In this document: positions 24,251 through 30,297 of the stretch, piece by piece
Layout: every line of letters begins with the position of its first letter
Position numbering within the stretch: position 1 is the first letter of the stretch
NCBI GenBank assembly: GCA_900752845.1
Contig: CAADWU010000145.1
Location: 1-33,873 of the forward strand
Origin: Candidatus Gastranaerophilales bacterium
Lineage (GTDB): Bacteria > Cyanobacteriota > Vampirovibrionia > Gastranaerophilales > Gastranaerophilaceae
Length of the DNA: 33,873 bases
Direction of reading: 5' to 3'
Notes under the pieces: model-generated
What the model was told of the DNA's origin: nothing
Database searches by the model: none
What the model saw: only the letters and a program-made list of their open reading frames with translations
Program-made: the position numbers and the translations under genes

Positions 24251-24910
24251 ATGGTAAGTAACAGAATGACAGAAGGCGTTGGTAAAAAGATTGTTGAAGC
24301 CTTAAAAAAACAATCAGATATTGAAATTCAATCAGTAGTAGAAAACCCTGCACCCGTTGTTGAAGAAAATATGATGAATTCATCTTCAGCAATAGAATTT
24401 ACATCACCTGAGGAACCTTCATATGAAGAACCACAGATTGAAACTTTTCAACATCAACCTGAACCTGAATTTTCTTCAGAACCCGAACAAGAAATTCCTG
24501 TAATGCAGCAGCCATTTGTAATGCCTAATACAATGACTTTTAGTCAACCTGCACCTTCTCCTGTTATTGAAAAAGAAATTTTCGCAAATGATTTGGAAGG
24601 TTTTGAAATTCCGACAAATGTTGCGGTTTTGAAACAGCTTATCAACCAGCTTCCGGCAGGAGTTTCAAAACAAACAGGCGCATTAATCATTAAACAAACT
24701 ATGGAAGCTCTTGGAATATCAATGAAAAGCGTACTTCAAGAAGCACAGCAGGTACAAGAAAGCTTAAACAATTCCCAAAGAGAATGTCAGGCTTCAATTA
24801 TGGAATACAGAAAACAAATTAATGTACTTGAGAAACAGTCACAAAAATTCCAAAGACAATACTCTGCATTAAACGATATAATCAGCTTGTTTATCCAAAC
24901 AAATATATAA
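24251..24910 (+). CDS. Hypothetical protein with Pro/Glu-rich linker and C-terminal coiled coil
   Basis: A 219-aa cytoplasmic protein. Residues 1-25 form a short helix (MTEGVGKKIVEALKKQ); 26-110 are acidic, Pro/Glu/Gln-rich and likely disordered; 115-150 form a conserved-looking domain (IPTNVAVLKQLINQLPAG, then QTGALIIKQTMEALG); and 150-219 are a coiled coil (VLQEAQQVQESLNNSQRE). The order of short helix, linker and coiled coil recalls scaffold or DivIVA-like proteins, but no family was recognised. It has a strong promoter and SD and ends 82 bp before the ATG of the pilin locus at 24992. Confidence 0.7.
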   Translation: MVSNRMTEGVGKKIVEALKKQSDIEIQSVVENPAPVVEENMMNSSSAIEFTSPEEPSYEEPQIETFQHQPEPEFSSEPEQEIPVMQQPFVMPNTMTFSQPAPSPVIEKEIFANDLEGFEIPTNVAVLKQLINQLPAGVSKQTGALIIKQTMEALGISMKSVLQEAQQVQESLNNSQRECQASIMEYRKQINVLEKQSQKFQRQYSALNDIISLFIQTNI

Positions 24911-24916
24911 AAAAAG

Positions 24917-24930
24917 GAGGCTTTAGCCTC
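24917..24930 (-). terminator. Small hairpin upstream of the pilin locus (terminator-like on the minus strand)
   Basis: GAGGC (24917-24921), loop TTTA, GCCTC (24926-24930). On the minus strand it is followed by CTTTTTTT. The arm GCCTC can also pair with GAGGC at 24980-24984, inside the SD of the pilin start at 24992, because the 13-mer AAAAAAGGAGGCT is duplicated at 24910-24922 and 24973-24985. Confidence 0.4.
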
Positions 24931-24978
24931 TGGCGAAAATATAAAAATCTCACGAACATTGTTAAATATGGTAAAAAA

Positions 24979-25042
24979 GGAGGCTGAATTTATGATTCAA
25001 GAAGCATTAAGGGTTGCCCCCCCCCCGGTACTACATACGTAG
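24979..25042 (+). promoter_or_regulatory. SD, ATG and C10 switch region of the pilin gene at 25132
   Basis: AAAAAAGGAGG ends 8 nt before an ATG at 24992, one of the best ribosome sites in the window. The frame reads MIQEALRVA, enters C10 (25017-25026) and stops at TAG 25040-25042 after 16 codons. The pilin frame is open without a stop from 24988 through the tract and all the way to the pilin. Eleven (or eight) C would put the ATG at 24992 in the pilin frame; nine or twelve would give a stop at a nearby TAA. Confidence 0.65.
25017..25026. repeat. C10/G10 homopolymer tract, locus 2
   Basis: Ten C on the plus strand, which is the coding strand here. The context GGTTG-C10-GG, then CTACATACGTAG, closely matches GGTTG-C10-GAG, then CTACGCACGTAG, near 33794, where the same strand is the non-coding one. 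Confidence 0.9.
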
Positions 25043-25131
25043 ATATATCGGAAAGAGCTTTTAAGGGGCGCCTTTACAATTTTTTTAGAAATTTTGTTTT
25101 ATTTAAAAAGAAGCGCTGTTATTATGGAAAT

Positions 25132-25869
25132 GTGTCTGCATTTACACTCGCTGAGGTATTAATTACTCTCGGTATTATTGGTGTGGTTGCAGCGATGACG
25201 ATGCCGTCGCTTATTCAGGATAAACAAGATAAAGAACGGGTTTCACAGTTAAAAAAGGTTTATTCTTCTTTAAGTCAGGCATTTATTATGGCAGTTTCCG
25301 AAAACGGAACACCTGATGAATGGGGAATGGCCGGAATGTATGATGAAATAAGCCATTATCAAATGGCTACCAAGTTTGCAAAATATCTAAAACTTTCGGA
25401 AAACTGTATTGATATGGACCAAGCATCAATAAATAAAGTTTGCAACCCTGATACAAATTTAAGACCTAAAAACGTATCAAGAAGTGTTATATTACTTGAT
25501 GGTACACGTGTAACTTTTAGATGTTGGACAGGTAAATGCAATTCTAATTACACATATGCTAATCAAAATACAGCATTAAAAAATACATGCGGAGAAATTG
25601 CTGTTGATTTAAACGGCAATAAATTGCCAAATGAACATGGCAGGGACAGATTTGGATTTTATGTTACTAAAACTGCATTAGTTCCCTGGGGTGTACAAGA
25701 TGATGCTCATCAATTTGAAAAAGCCTGCAACAGAAAAATTACTAGTCCTTATCCCGGTTTTACAGGAGAGCTAATGTATGCCTGCACAGCTTGGGTATTA
25801 TACAATGAAAATATGGATTATTTGAAATGCGACGATTTAAGCTGGAATGGGAAAACTAAATGCAAATGA
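25132..25869 (+). CDS. Pseudopilin-like protein (paralogue 3), probably phase-variable
   Basis: From the GTG at 25132 this is a 245-aa protein that begins MSAFTLAEVLITLGIIG, the prepilin motif with Glu at +5, followed by a hydrophobic helix. Later it has SENGTPDEWG, paired Cys residues, the VDLNG/PN/GRDRFGF loop shared with the other three pilins, and a C-terminal ACTAWVLYNENMDYLK also found in the pilin at 33028. The GTG has no useful SD. The well-placed SD and ATG are at 24992, separated by a C10 tract and out of frame by one base. I infer that this gene is switched by tract length and that the present sequence is the off or low state. In the joined form the leader before FTLAE would be about 50 residues, long for a prepilin. 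It ends at a strong bidirectional terminator. Confidence 0.85.
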   Translation: MSAFTLAEVLITLGIIGVVAAMTMPSLIQDKQDKERVSQLKKVYSSLSQAFIMAVSENGTPDEWGMAGMYDEISHYQMATKFAKYLKLSENCIDMDQASINKVCNPDTNLRPKNVSRSVILLDGTRVTFRCWTGKCNSNYTYANQNTALKNTCGEIAVDLNGNKLPNEHGRDRFGFYVTKTALVPWGVQDDAHQFEKACNRKITSPYPGFTGELMYACTAWVLYNENMDYLKCDDLSWNGKTKCK

Positions 25870-25877
25870 TTATAAAA

Positions 25878-25905
25878 AAATCTCGCCTGTAGCGAGATTT
25901 TTTTT
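25878..25905. terminator. Bidirectional rho-independent terminator
   Basis: AAATCTCGC (25878-25886), loop CTGTA, GCGAGATTT (25892-25900), then a T-run to 25905; an A-run on the left gives the minus-strand T-run. It separates the convergent pilin (stop 25869) and the minus-strand gene ending at 25907. Confidence 0.92.
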
Positions 25906-25906
25906 A

Positions 25907-26233
25907 TTATCTATATGAGAATGAACTTTGAATATTTTTATCAAGTAATCCTTGACAGGATTGATATTCTGCTTCAATCATTTTTAACCTGTTTTGATAT
26001 TGCTGCATTTGCATATCTAATTTTTGTTCAAGCACCTTCAGCTTCGCCTGTCGCTGCTGCAAAAGCTTTGTCGTAGGAGATTCGGGATCATAATCGTTGC
26101 CAACCTGCATCAAATCGCTTGTTGATTGCATTAATCCCATTTTAGTCTGGGTTATCAACTGAATTTTATATTCCAGATCTAACCTTGACTGTTGGAGATA
26201 CAATAATCTGATTTGTGAGGTAATTAATCCCAT
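25907..26233 (-). CDS. Short coiled-coil protein with SQxR N terminus (minimal paralogue)
   Basis: A 108-aa, nearly all-helical protein. The N terminus MGLITSQIRLLYLQQSR with EY, Q, I and L at matching spacing aligns without gaps to the first 38 residues of the 416-aa protein at 27546 (about 13 identities). The C terminus DKNIQSSF aligns with EKNIESTF at the end of the same protein. Between them lies a coiled coil (LKVLEQKLDMQMQQYQNRLK). So it looks like the 416-aa protein without its central 300 residues. No signal peptide. Conserved terminal helices around a variable centre resemble flagellin and rod proteins, suggesting a secreted filament or rod component; this is inference. It lies 14 bp after the 90-aa gene. 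Confidence 0.75.
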   Translation of the reverse strand: MGLITSQIRLLYLQQSRLDLEYKIQLITQTKMGLMQSTSDLMQVGNDYDPESPTTKLLQQRQAKLKVLEQKLDMQMQQYQNRLKMIEAEYQSCQGLLDKNIQSSFSYR

Positions 26234-26247
26234 TTCTAATCTTCCTT

Positions 26248-26520
26248 TTACCTTGTTTCATTAAGGTTATTACCCTTCAGGAACGTGTGCTGATTGTTTT
26301 CTGCTATCAGCTGTTCCATCCTTTGAAACTGATGGCGGTGATAATTCAGTCTGTATTGTGCCATTTTTCGTTTCTTATTCATTGTGAGGAATTCTTTAAT
26401 CCCGTCAACAAATGAAGCGGACATTGATTTTATCGGGTTTTTCCTTATGAGAAAGTTCTTTGAATATATTAAGAAGTCGAGAATTCTCTTTATATTCATC
26501 TCTAAAGTATCACGAAGCAT
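26248..26520 (-). CDS. Small basic hypothetical protein, 90 aa
   Basis: A basic, helical 90-aa protein (MLRDTLEMNIKRILDFLIYS, then NKKRKMAQYRLNYHRHQFQR) with no signal peptide or membrane segment. AAGGAG lies 4 nt before the ATG at 26520. It sits directly upstream of the 108-aa coiled-coil gene and probably forms an operon with it. Small size, basic charge and position next to putative export substrates would fit a chaperone or adaptor, but nothing in the sequence proves this. Family not recognised. Confidence 0.65.
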   Translation of the reverse strand: MLRDTLEMNIKRILDFLIYSKNFLIRKNPIKSMSASFVDGIKEFLTMNKKRKMAQYRLNYHRHQFQRMEQLIAENNQHTFLKGNNLNETR

Positions 26521-26580
26521 TTTTCTCCTTACACTTTAGACCTACATGTATATAAAAACAATTAGCATATAATTATTGCC

Positions 26581-26594
26581 ATGTTAGTTAACAT
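26581..26594. repeat. Inverted repeat ATGTTA-GT-TAACAT in the 179-bp gap
   Basis: A perfect 6+6 inverted repeat with a 2-nt centre, followed by two near-copies of CTTAACATG/CTTAAACATG at about 26608-26626. It lies upstream of the 90-aa gene at 26520 and could be an operator. The rest of the gap 26521-26699 shows only AT-rich DNA. Confidence 0.4.
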
Positions 26595-26699
26595 TTGCTT
26601 AACATGTCTTAAACATGCTGTCTAAAGTTATTTCACACTATTATATAACGGATAAATTATAACCGAACTTTAATAAAAAACAGGTTTTGTAAAAAAATA

Positions 26700-27521
26700 T
26701 TACATGTTTTGAATAGCTTTGCTGTCGCCTTCAATTGATTCTTTCAACATTTTCTTAACAACGTCGCCCTGAGTATCTAACATTTTACAAACAGTTTCAA
26801 TGTTTCTTACTTTATTGGAAAGAATAGTATCAGCATTAGCAGTAATGTTACCTGTTACATTTTGGTAAGCTGCCAAAGCCGCAGAAGATGTACCTTGCAT
26901 TAAGTTACCCATAACAATAGCAGGAAGGCCGTATTCTCCCAAATAAGGCGCAGCAGCCTGCATAATACCGCCCCATCCTGAAATTACACCTGCTACAGGC
27001 AATACAATGTTTTTCATTGAAAATCCGTAACCGTTTGCTGCACCAAGCCCGTAAGCAGCAGCACTTGCAACATCTGCAATACCGCCTACACTTGATGCAT
27101 ACCCTGTTGCAACACCGGCATCAGTTCCCCAGCCGTTTAAAATAGAAGATGCGCCACCAGTAGCATATCCGTCGCCCAATCCCCATGAAACAGGAGCTGC
27201 ACCGCCCGGAAAACCAGAATAATTGTAAAGTGAATCTATACCGTAAGAAGAACCTCCGTTAAATTTTGATGCATAAGATGTTCCCGGTATATTCATAGAT
27301 TCAGATGCTCCAAAAACAGTTGCAAATGATGACGGAGCAAGCAAGCTTGCAATATTATATAAAAATCCGCCTGTTGCTTCAAAACCTGTACCCTGACCGC
27401 TTCCTGATACTGTTAAATCACGAAGTTTGTCATAAGTTTCCCACAATTGAGCTTTGGCATCACCGCTTGCTGAGCCGAATTTGTTTGCTATAACTAAGTA
27501 ACTGTCGTTTTTGTAAGCCAT
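26700..27521 (-). CDS. Gly/Ala-rich protein with hydrophobic segment and C-terminal helix
   Basis: A 273-aa protein. Residues 35-165 are rich in Gly, Ala, Ser and Tyr with little charge (FNGGSSYGIDSLYNYSGFPG); 168-215 are hydrophobic (IVLPVAGVISGWGGIMQAAA, then LPAIVMGNLM); and the last 50 are a charged amphipathic helix (TILSNKVRNIETVCKML, then VKKMLKESIEGDSK). No Sec signal peptide. Such a layout (low-complexity region, hydrophobic hairpin, terminal helix) is seen in some type III translocator and effector proteins, but this is only an analogy. AAGAGG precedes the ATG at 27521. It lies 24 bp after the 416-aa gene, so the two are co-transcribed. Confidence 0.7.
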   Translation of the reverse strand: MAYKNDSYLVIANKFGSASGDAKAQLWETYDKLRDLTVSGSGQGTGFEATGGFLYNIASLLAPSSFATVFGASESMNIPGTSYASKFNGGSSYGIDSLYNYSGFPGGAAPVSWGLGDGYATGGASSILNGWGTDAGVATGYASSVGGIADVASAAAYGLGAANGYGFSMKNIVLPVAGVISGWGGIMQAAAPYLGEYGLPAIVMGNLMQGTSSAALAAYQNVTGNITANADTILSNKVRNIETVCKMLDTQGDVVKKMLKESIEGDSKAIQNM

Positions 27522-27545
27522 ATGAACCTCTTAATATCTTTTCTA

Positions 27546-28796
27546 TTATTCGAAAGTTTTGAATGTAGATTCGATGTTCTTCTCGATAACTTTCTTAACC
27601 GCTTCCATTTCCGTTTGAAGTGCATCCTGCTCTGTGTCAAGCTGTCTTAAACGTAATTCCAATGTACGGTCTTGTTCTTGAATTTTTTCTGTCTTTGCGT
27701 TGATATCAGCAATTGCTTTTTCATAAACCTGCATATCATAGTTATACTGGTTCATGGCATCATTGTATGCATTTTCATCGGTAATTGTTTCTGTGTTCAA
27801 TGCATAAGTTGCTGTAGAATCTTCATATCTGATAGATTGAGGACGTCCTGATGCATCTAAATCAACAAAAGCTCTTTGTGTTCTTTCGATTTTTGTTTTA
27901 ACGTCTTCCGCATAATATGATGTTAATTTATTTTGATTTTCTGTGGGTTTTGTCGGGTCAGGAGCAGAAATTGCAGATGAGGTTAAATCTTCCAAACTTG
28001 CGAAATATCTTGTTCCTTGATATTCCCATGTGTAGATATCATCAGAAGTTGCAAAGTTTTCTGTAGGGAATTTTTTGCAAATTTCTTCATAAGCTGCTTT
28101 TTGTTCAACATCTGTCGGATCATAAGCTGAAACTTCACAGTTCCCAACATAAGTCGGAACTCCTGATTCTACAGAATAATTTTTCGGATCGTCAGTGCCT
28201 GCTACCGCTTTATTTAGTTCATCACGTGTAGTAAACTTCATTGTACCGTCAGTATCATTGTAAACAAATAAATTATCTAAATCTTCATTTTTTAATTCAG
28301 GATAATCTTCACAAATTTTGTTAAAATTATTTCTTTGTTCCTCGATTAACGGGTCATATTTATTTAGCGTTGTAGCTCCAACGTTATAAACATCATTTGC
28401 GGCATCATATGTTACATCATTTCTGTTTATTGTACCTTCTGTACCTTTTGTATCAAGTTTAACCTGAGGATTAGCTTTTTTAGTTTGGATACCTGTGTAA
28501 ACATCTGCATAGTGATAATGCGTGATTAAATAATTATAATCAGGATCATCAGTAATCTCTGTCATATTGGTAATTGTTTCATCATAAGTACCTTCAGTAT
28601 AAGAATACTGCATTGTTGTATAATCCTGAGTACTCGGTGCTGTAGGAACTTCTAATGCAAGAAGTTCGTTAAAGGTGTTTGCACTCTGGTTAGCCAGTGC
28701 AGTACGTGCCTGGTTAATCTGCTGACCTTCATATTCAACGTTTGTTTTTCTTGCAGTCAATCCTAAATATCTTGCCTGTGAAGCTGCCATGCCCAT
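27546..28796 (-). CDS. SQxR-type protein with conserved terminal helices and variable centre
   Basis: A 416-aa protein. Residues 1-48 are helical (MGMAASQARYLGLTARKTN, EYEGQQINQARTALANQ); 50-340 are an acidic, Tyr/Thr-rich central region; 343-416 are a long coiled coil ending in KVIEKNIESTFKTFE. Both ends align with the 108-aa protein at 25907. The centre contains an internal duplication: YDP to RDEL (147-194) and YDP to LEDL (225-271) share YDPxxxEQ, the IC-x(4)-P and the trailing DEL/EDL. No Sec signal. The plan of conserved terminal helices with an expandable centre resembles flagellin-like export substrates. AAGGAGAG precedes the ATG, and a good promoter lies at 28834-28861. I know of no named family and propose no definite function. 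Confidence 0.8.
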   Translation of the reverse strand: MGMAASQARYLGLTARKTNVEYEGQQINQARTALANQSANTFNELLALEVPTAPSTQDYTTMQYSYTEGTYDETITNMTEITDDPDYNYLITHYHYADVYTGIQTKKANPQVKLDTKGTEGTINRNDVTYDAANDVYNVGATTLNKYDPLIEEQRNNFNKICEDYPELKNEDLDNLFVYNDTDGTMKFTTRDELNKAVAGTDDPKNYSVESGVPTYVGNCEVSAYDPTDVEQKAAYEEICKKFPTENFATSDDIYTWEYQGTRYFASLEDLTSSAISAPDPTKPTENQNKLTSYYAEDVKTKIERTQRAFVDLDASGRPQSIRYEDSTATYALNTETITDENAYNDAMNQYNYDMQVYEKAIADINAKTEKIQEQDRTLELRLRQLDTEQDALQTEMEAVKKVIEKNIESTFKTFE

Positions 28797-28833
28797 AGAG
28801 TTACTCTCCTTATTGTACTACCTTATATTTGTA

Positions 28834-28861
28834 CTTATAATGATGTTTTTTATAAAGTCAA
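28834..28861 (-). promoter_or_regulatory. Sigma70-type promoter for the 416-aa/273-aa gene pair
   Basis: Minus strand: TTGACT (28861-28856), 16-nt spacer, TATAAG (28839-28834). Leader of about 30 nt with AAGGAGAG before the ATG at 28796. The remainder of the 265-bp gap up to 29061 holds only the S1 terminator and AT-rich DNA. Confidence 0.65.
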
Positions 28862-29017
28862 CATTATATAAAAAATTATACGGTATTAATTTAAATATAT
28901 ATATAGGAAATCCTCTAAAATCATCTATTCATATGAGATTTAAAACAAAAAATCACTTATTATATTTATAAATGAATAACTTTTGATATACTTTGATTAT
29001 TAAATAAAAAAAAAGAA

Positions 29018-29037
29018 AAGCCGCTTTTTGGCGGCTT
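29018..29037 (-). terminator. Rho-independent terminator of the S1 gene
   Basis: AAGCCGC (29018-29024), 6-nt loop, GCGGCTT (29031-29037); on the minus strand it is followed by TTCTTTTTTTTT. It lies 25 bp past the stop of the S1 gene. Confidence 0.9.
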
Positions 29038-29061
29038 AACGTTATTATATTTTAAGAGACT

Positions 29062-30132
29062 TTATTCTGCAGGTAATTCTTTTTCTGAACCGGGATTGTT
29101 TACGGTCAATGCAATACGTTTATCTGTAGGATTAAACTTCAAGATATATGTATCGATTTTATCGCCTACCTGTAAAATACATTCTTTTTGGTTTTGCAAT
29201 TCAACAACTTCAGCGTGAGGCAATAAAGCTTCTACACCAGGAAATACTTCTACAAATGCACCGAAGTGTTTAATTCTTGTAATAGTACCCTCAACTTTGT
29301 CGCCTTCTTTAATTTGTTTTTCAGCTTCTAACCACGGATCCGGTTCTAAATTTTTCAAACTTAAAGAAACACGTTGTTTATCGTGGTCAACTGCAATAAC
29401 TTCAACATCAATTTTGTCACCGACATTCAAGATATCTGTCGGGTGATCAATCCATCTCCAAGACAATTGAGATAGAGGTAATAAGCCGTCAATTCCGCCT
29501 AAATCAATGAATGCACCAAAATCAGTAATTCTAACAACATCACCTTTAACAATTTGTCCCGGTTCAATTTGTGAGAACACATTTTTTCTTGCTTCAACAG
29601 CACTGTCTTCATAAACTTTTTTATTAGAAAGGATGAAGTTATTTTGCTGCGGATCAAGAGTAAGGATTTTTAACTCAATTTTTCCGCCTACTTCTAAATC
29701 ACTTTCTTTGGCTCTAAGCTGAGAAGAAGGAACAAAGCCTCTTACACCTGAAATTTCAACAAGAACACCGCCTTTAACAATCCCTGCAACTGTACCAAGA
29801 ATAGTTTCGTCAGCTTCTTTGGCTTTTTCAAGTTCTTTCCATGCATAAGCCTGATCAACTTTTTTGCGGGAAAGTAAAAACTTGCCGTCTTCATCTTCTT
29901 CTCTGATTATAAGAAATTCGTATTCTTTTCCTTTTTCAAACTTTACTTCAATATTTTCATCTCTGTCAACAGCTTCACGTGTTGGCACTACAGCAATAGT
30001 TTTTGCGCCGATATCAACCATTACGCCTTGACTGTCATAACCACAAACGATGCCTTTTACTAAATCCCCTTTTTGAAAATTATAGTCATATTGTTTCAAT
30101 AATTCTTCAAAATCTAACTCTTTTGATGTCAT
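29062..30132 (-). CDS. rpsA: Ribosomal protein S1 (four S1 domains)
   Basis: A 356-aa protein with four OB-fold S1 RNA-binding domains: KGDLVKGIVCGYDSQGVMVD, ILGTVAGIVKGGVLVEIS, GQIVKGDVVRITDFGAFIDL and GDKVEGTITRIKHFGAFVEV, with linkers such as RVSLSLKNLEPDPW. This is the short form common outside the six-domain proteobacterial protein. S1 brings mRNA to the 30S subunit, which matters here because several genes lack Shine-Dalgarno sites. The ATG at 30132 is chosen because GGAG lies 5 nt before it; the longer frame from a GTG at 30156 has no SD. Promoter TTTACA-17-TAAAAT lies upstream. Confidence 0.92.
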   Translation of the reverse strand: MTSKELDFEELLKQYDYNFQKGDLVKGIVCGYDSQGVMVDIGAKTIAVVPTREAVDRDENIEVKFEKGKEYEFLIIREEDEDGKFLLSRKKVDQAYAWKELEKAKEADETILGTVAGIVKGGVLVEISGVRGFVPSSQLRAKESDLEVGGKIELKILTLDPQQNNFILSNKKVYEDSAVEARKNVFSQIEPGQIVKGDVVRITDFGAFIDLGGIDGLLPLSQLSWRWIDHPTDILNVGDKIDVEVIAVDHDKQRVSLSLKNLEPDPWLEAEKQIKEGDKVEGTITRIKHFGAFVEVFPGVEALLPHAEVVELQNQKECILQVGDKIDTYILKFNPTDKRIALTVNNPGSEKELPAE

Positions 30133-30177
30133 TTTTACTCCATTGTCATAAGACACTATACTAATAACGTTACTATC

Positions 30178-30206
30178 ATTTTAGCAGATGCAGCGTGACT
30201 TGTAAA
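30178..30206 (-). promoter_or_regulatory. Sigma70-type promoter for rpsA
   Basis: Minus strand: TTTACA (30206-30201), 17-nt spacer, TAAAAT (30183-30178). Predicted leader of about 40 nt. Confidence 0.7.
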
Positions 30207-30245
30207 GCTTTTGTAAATTCTCTTAACATTTTTAACACCACAAAG

Positions 30246-30277
30246 TGCGGACATCTGTTCACTTTTGGACGTCCGCA
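30246..30277 (-). terminator. Inverted repeat between valS and rpsA, possible terminator
   Basis: TGCGGAC (30246-30252) and GTCCGCA (30271-30277) form a 7-bp GC-rich stem with an 18-nt loop, just past the valS stop. The following minus-strand bases are CTTTG, so the T-run is poor. A weak valS terminator or a structured element before the rpsA promoter. Confidence 0.4.
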
Positions 30278-30297
30278 TCGGGTATAATTAGCGTGTT

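Noticed and set aside
24909..24930. Terminator for the plus-strand gene 24251-24910
   Set aside because: The hairpin is followed on the plus strand by TGGCGAAAA, not by T; the T-run is only on the minus strand.
28789..28971. 60-codon plus-strand ORF between the 416-aa gene and rpsA
   Set aside because: No SD, hydrophobic and AT-biased composition; it runs across the promoter of the minus-strand gene and looks like chance in AT-rich DNA.
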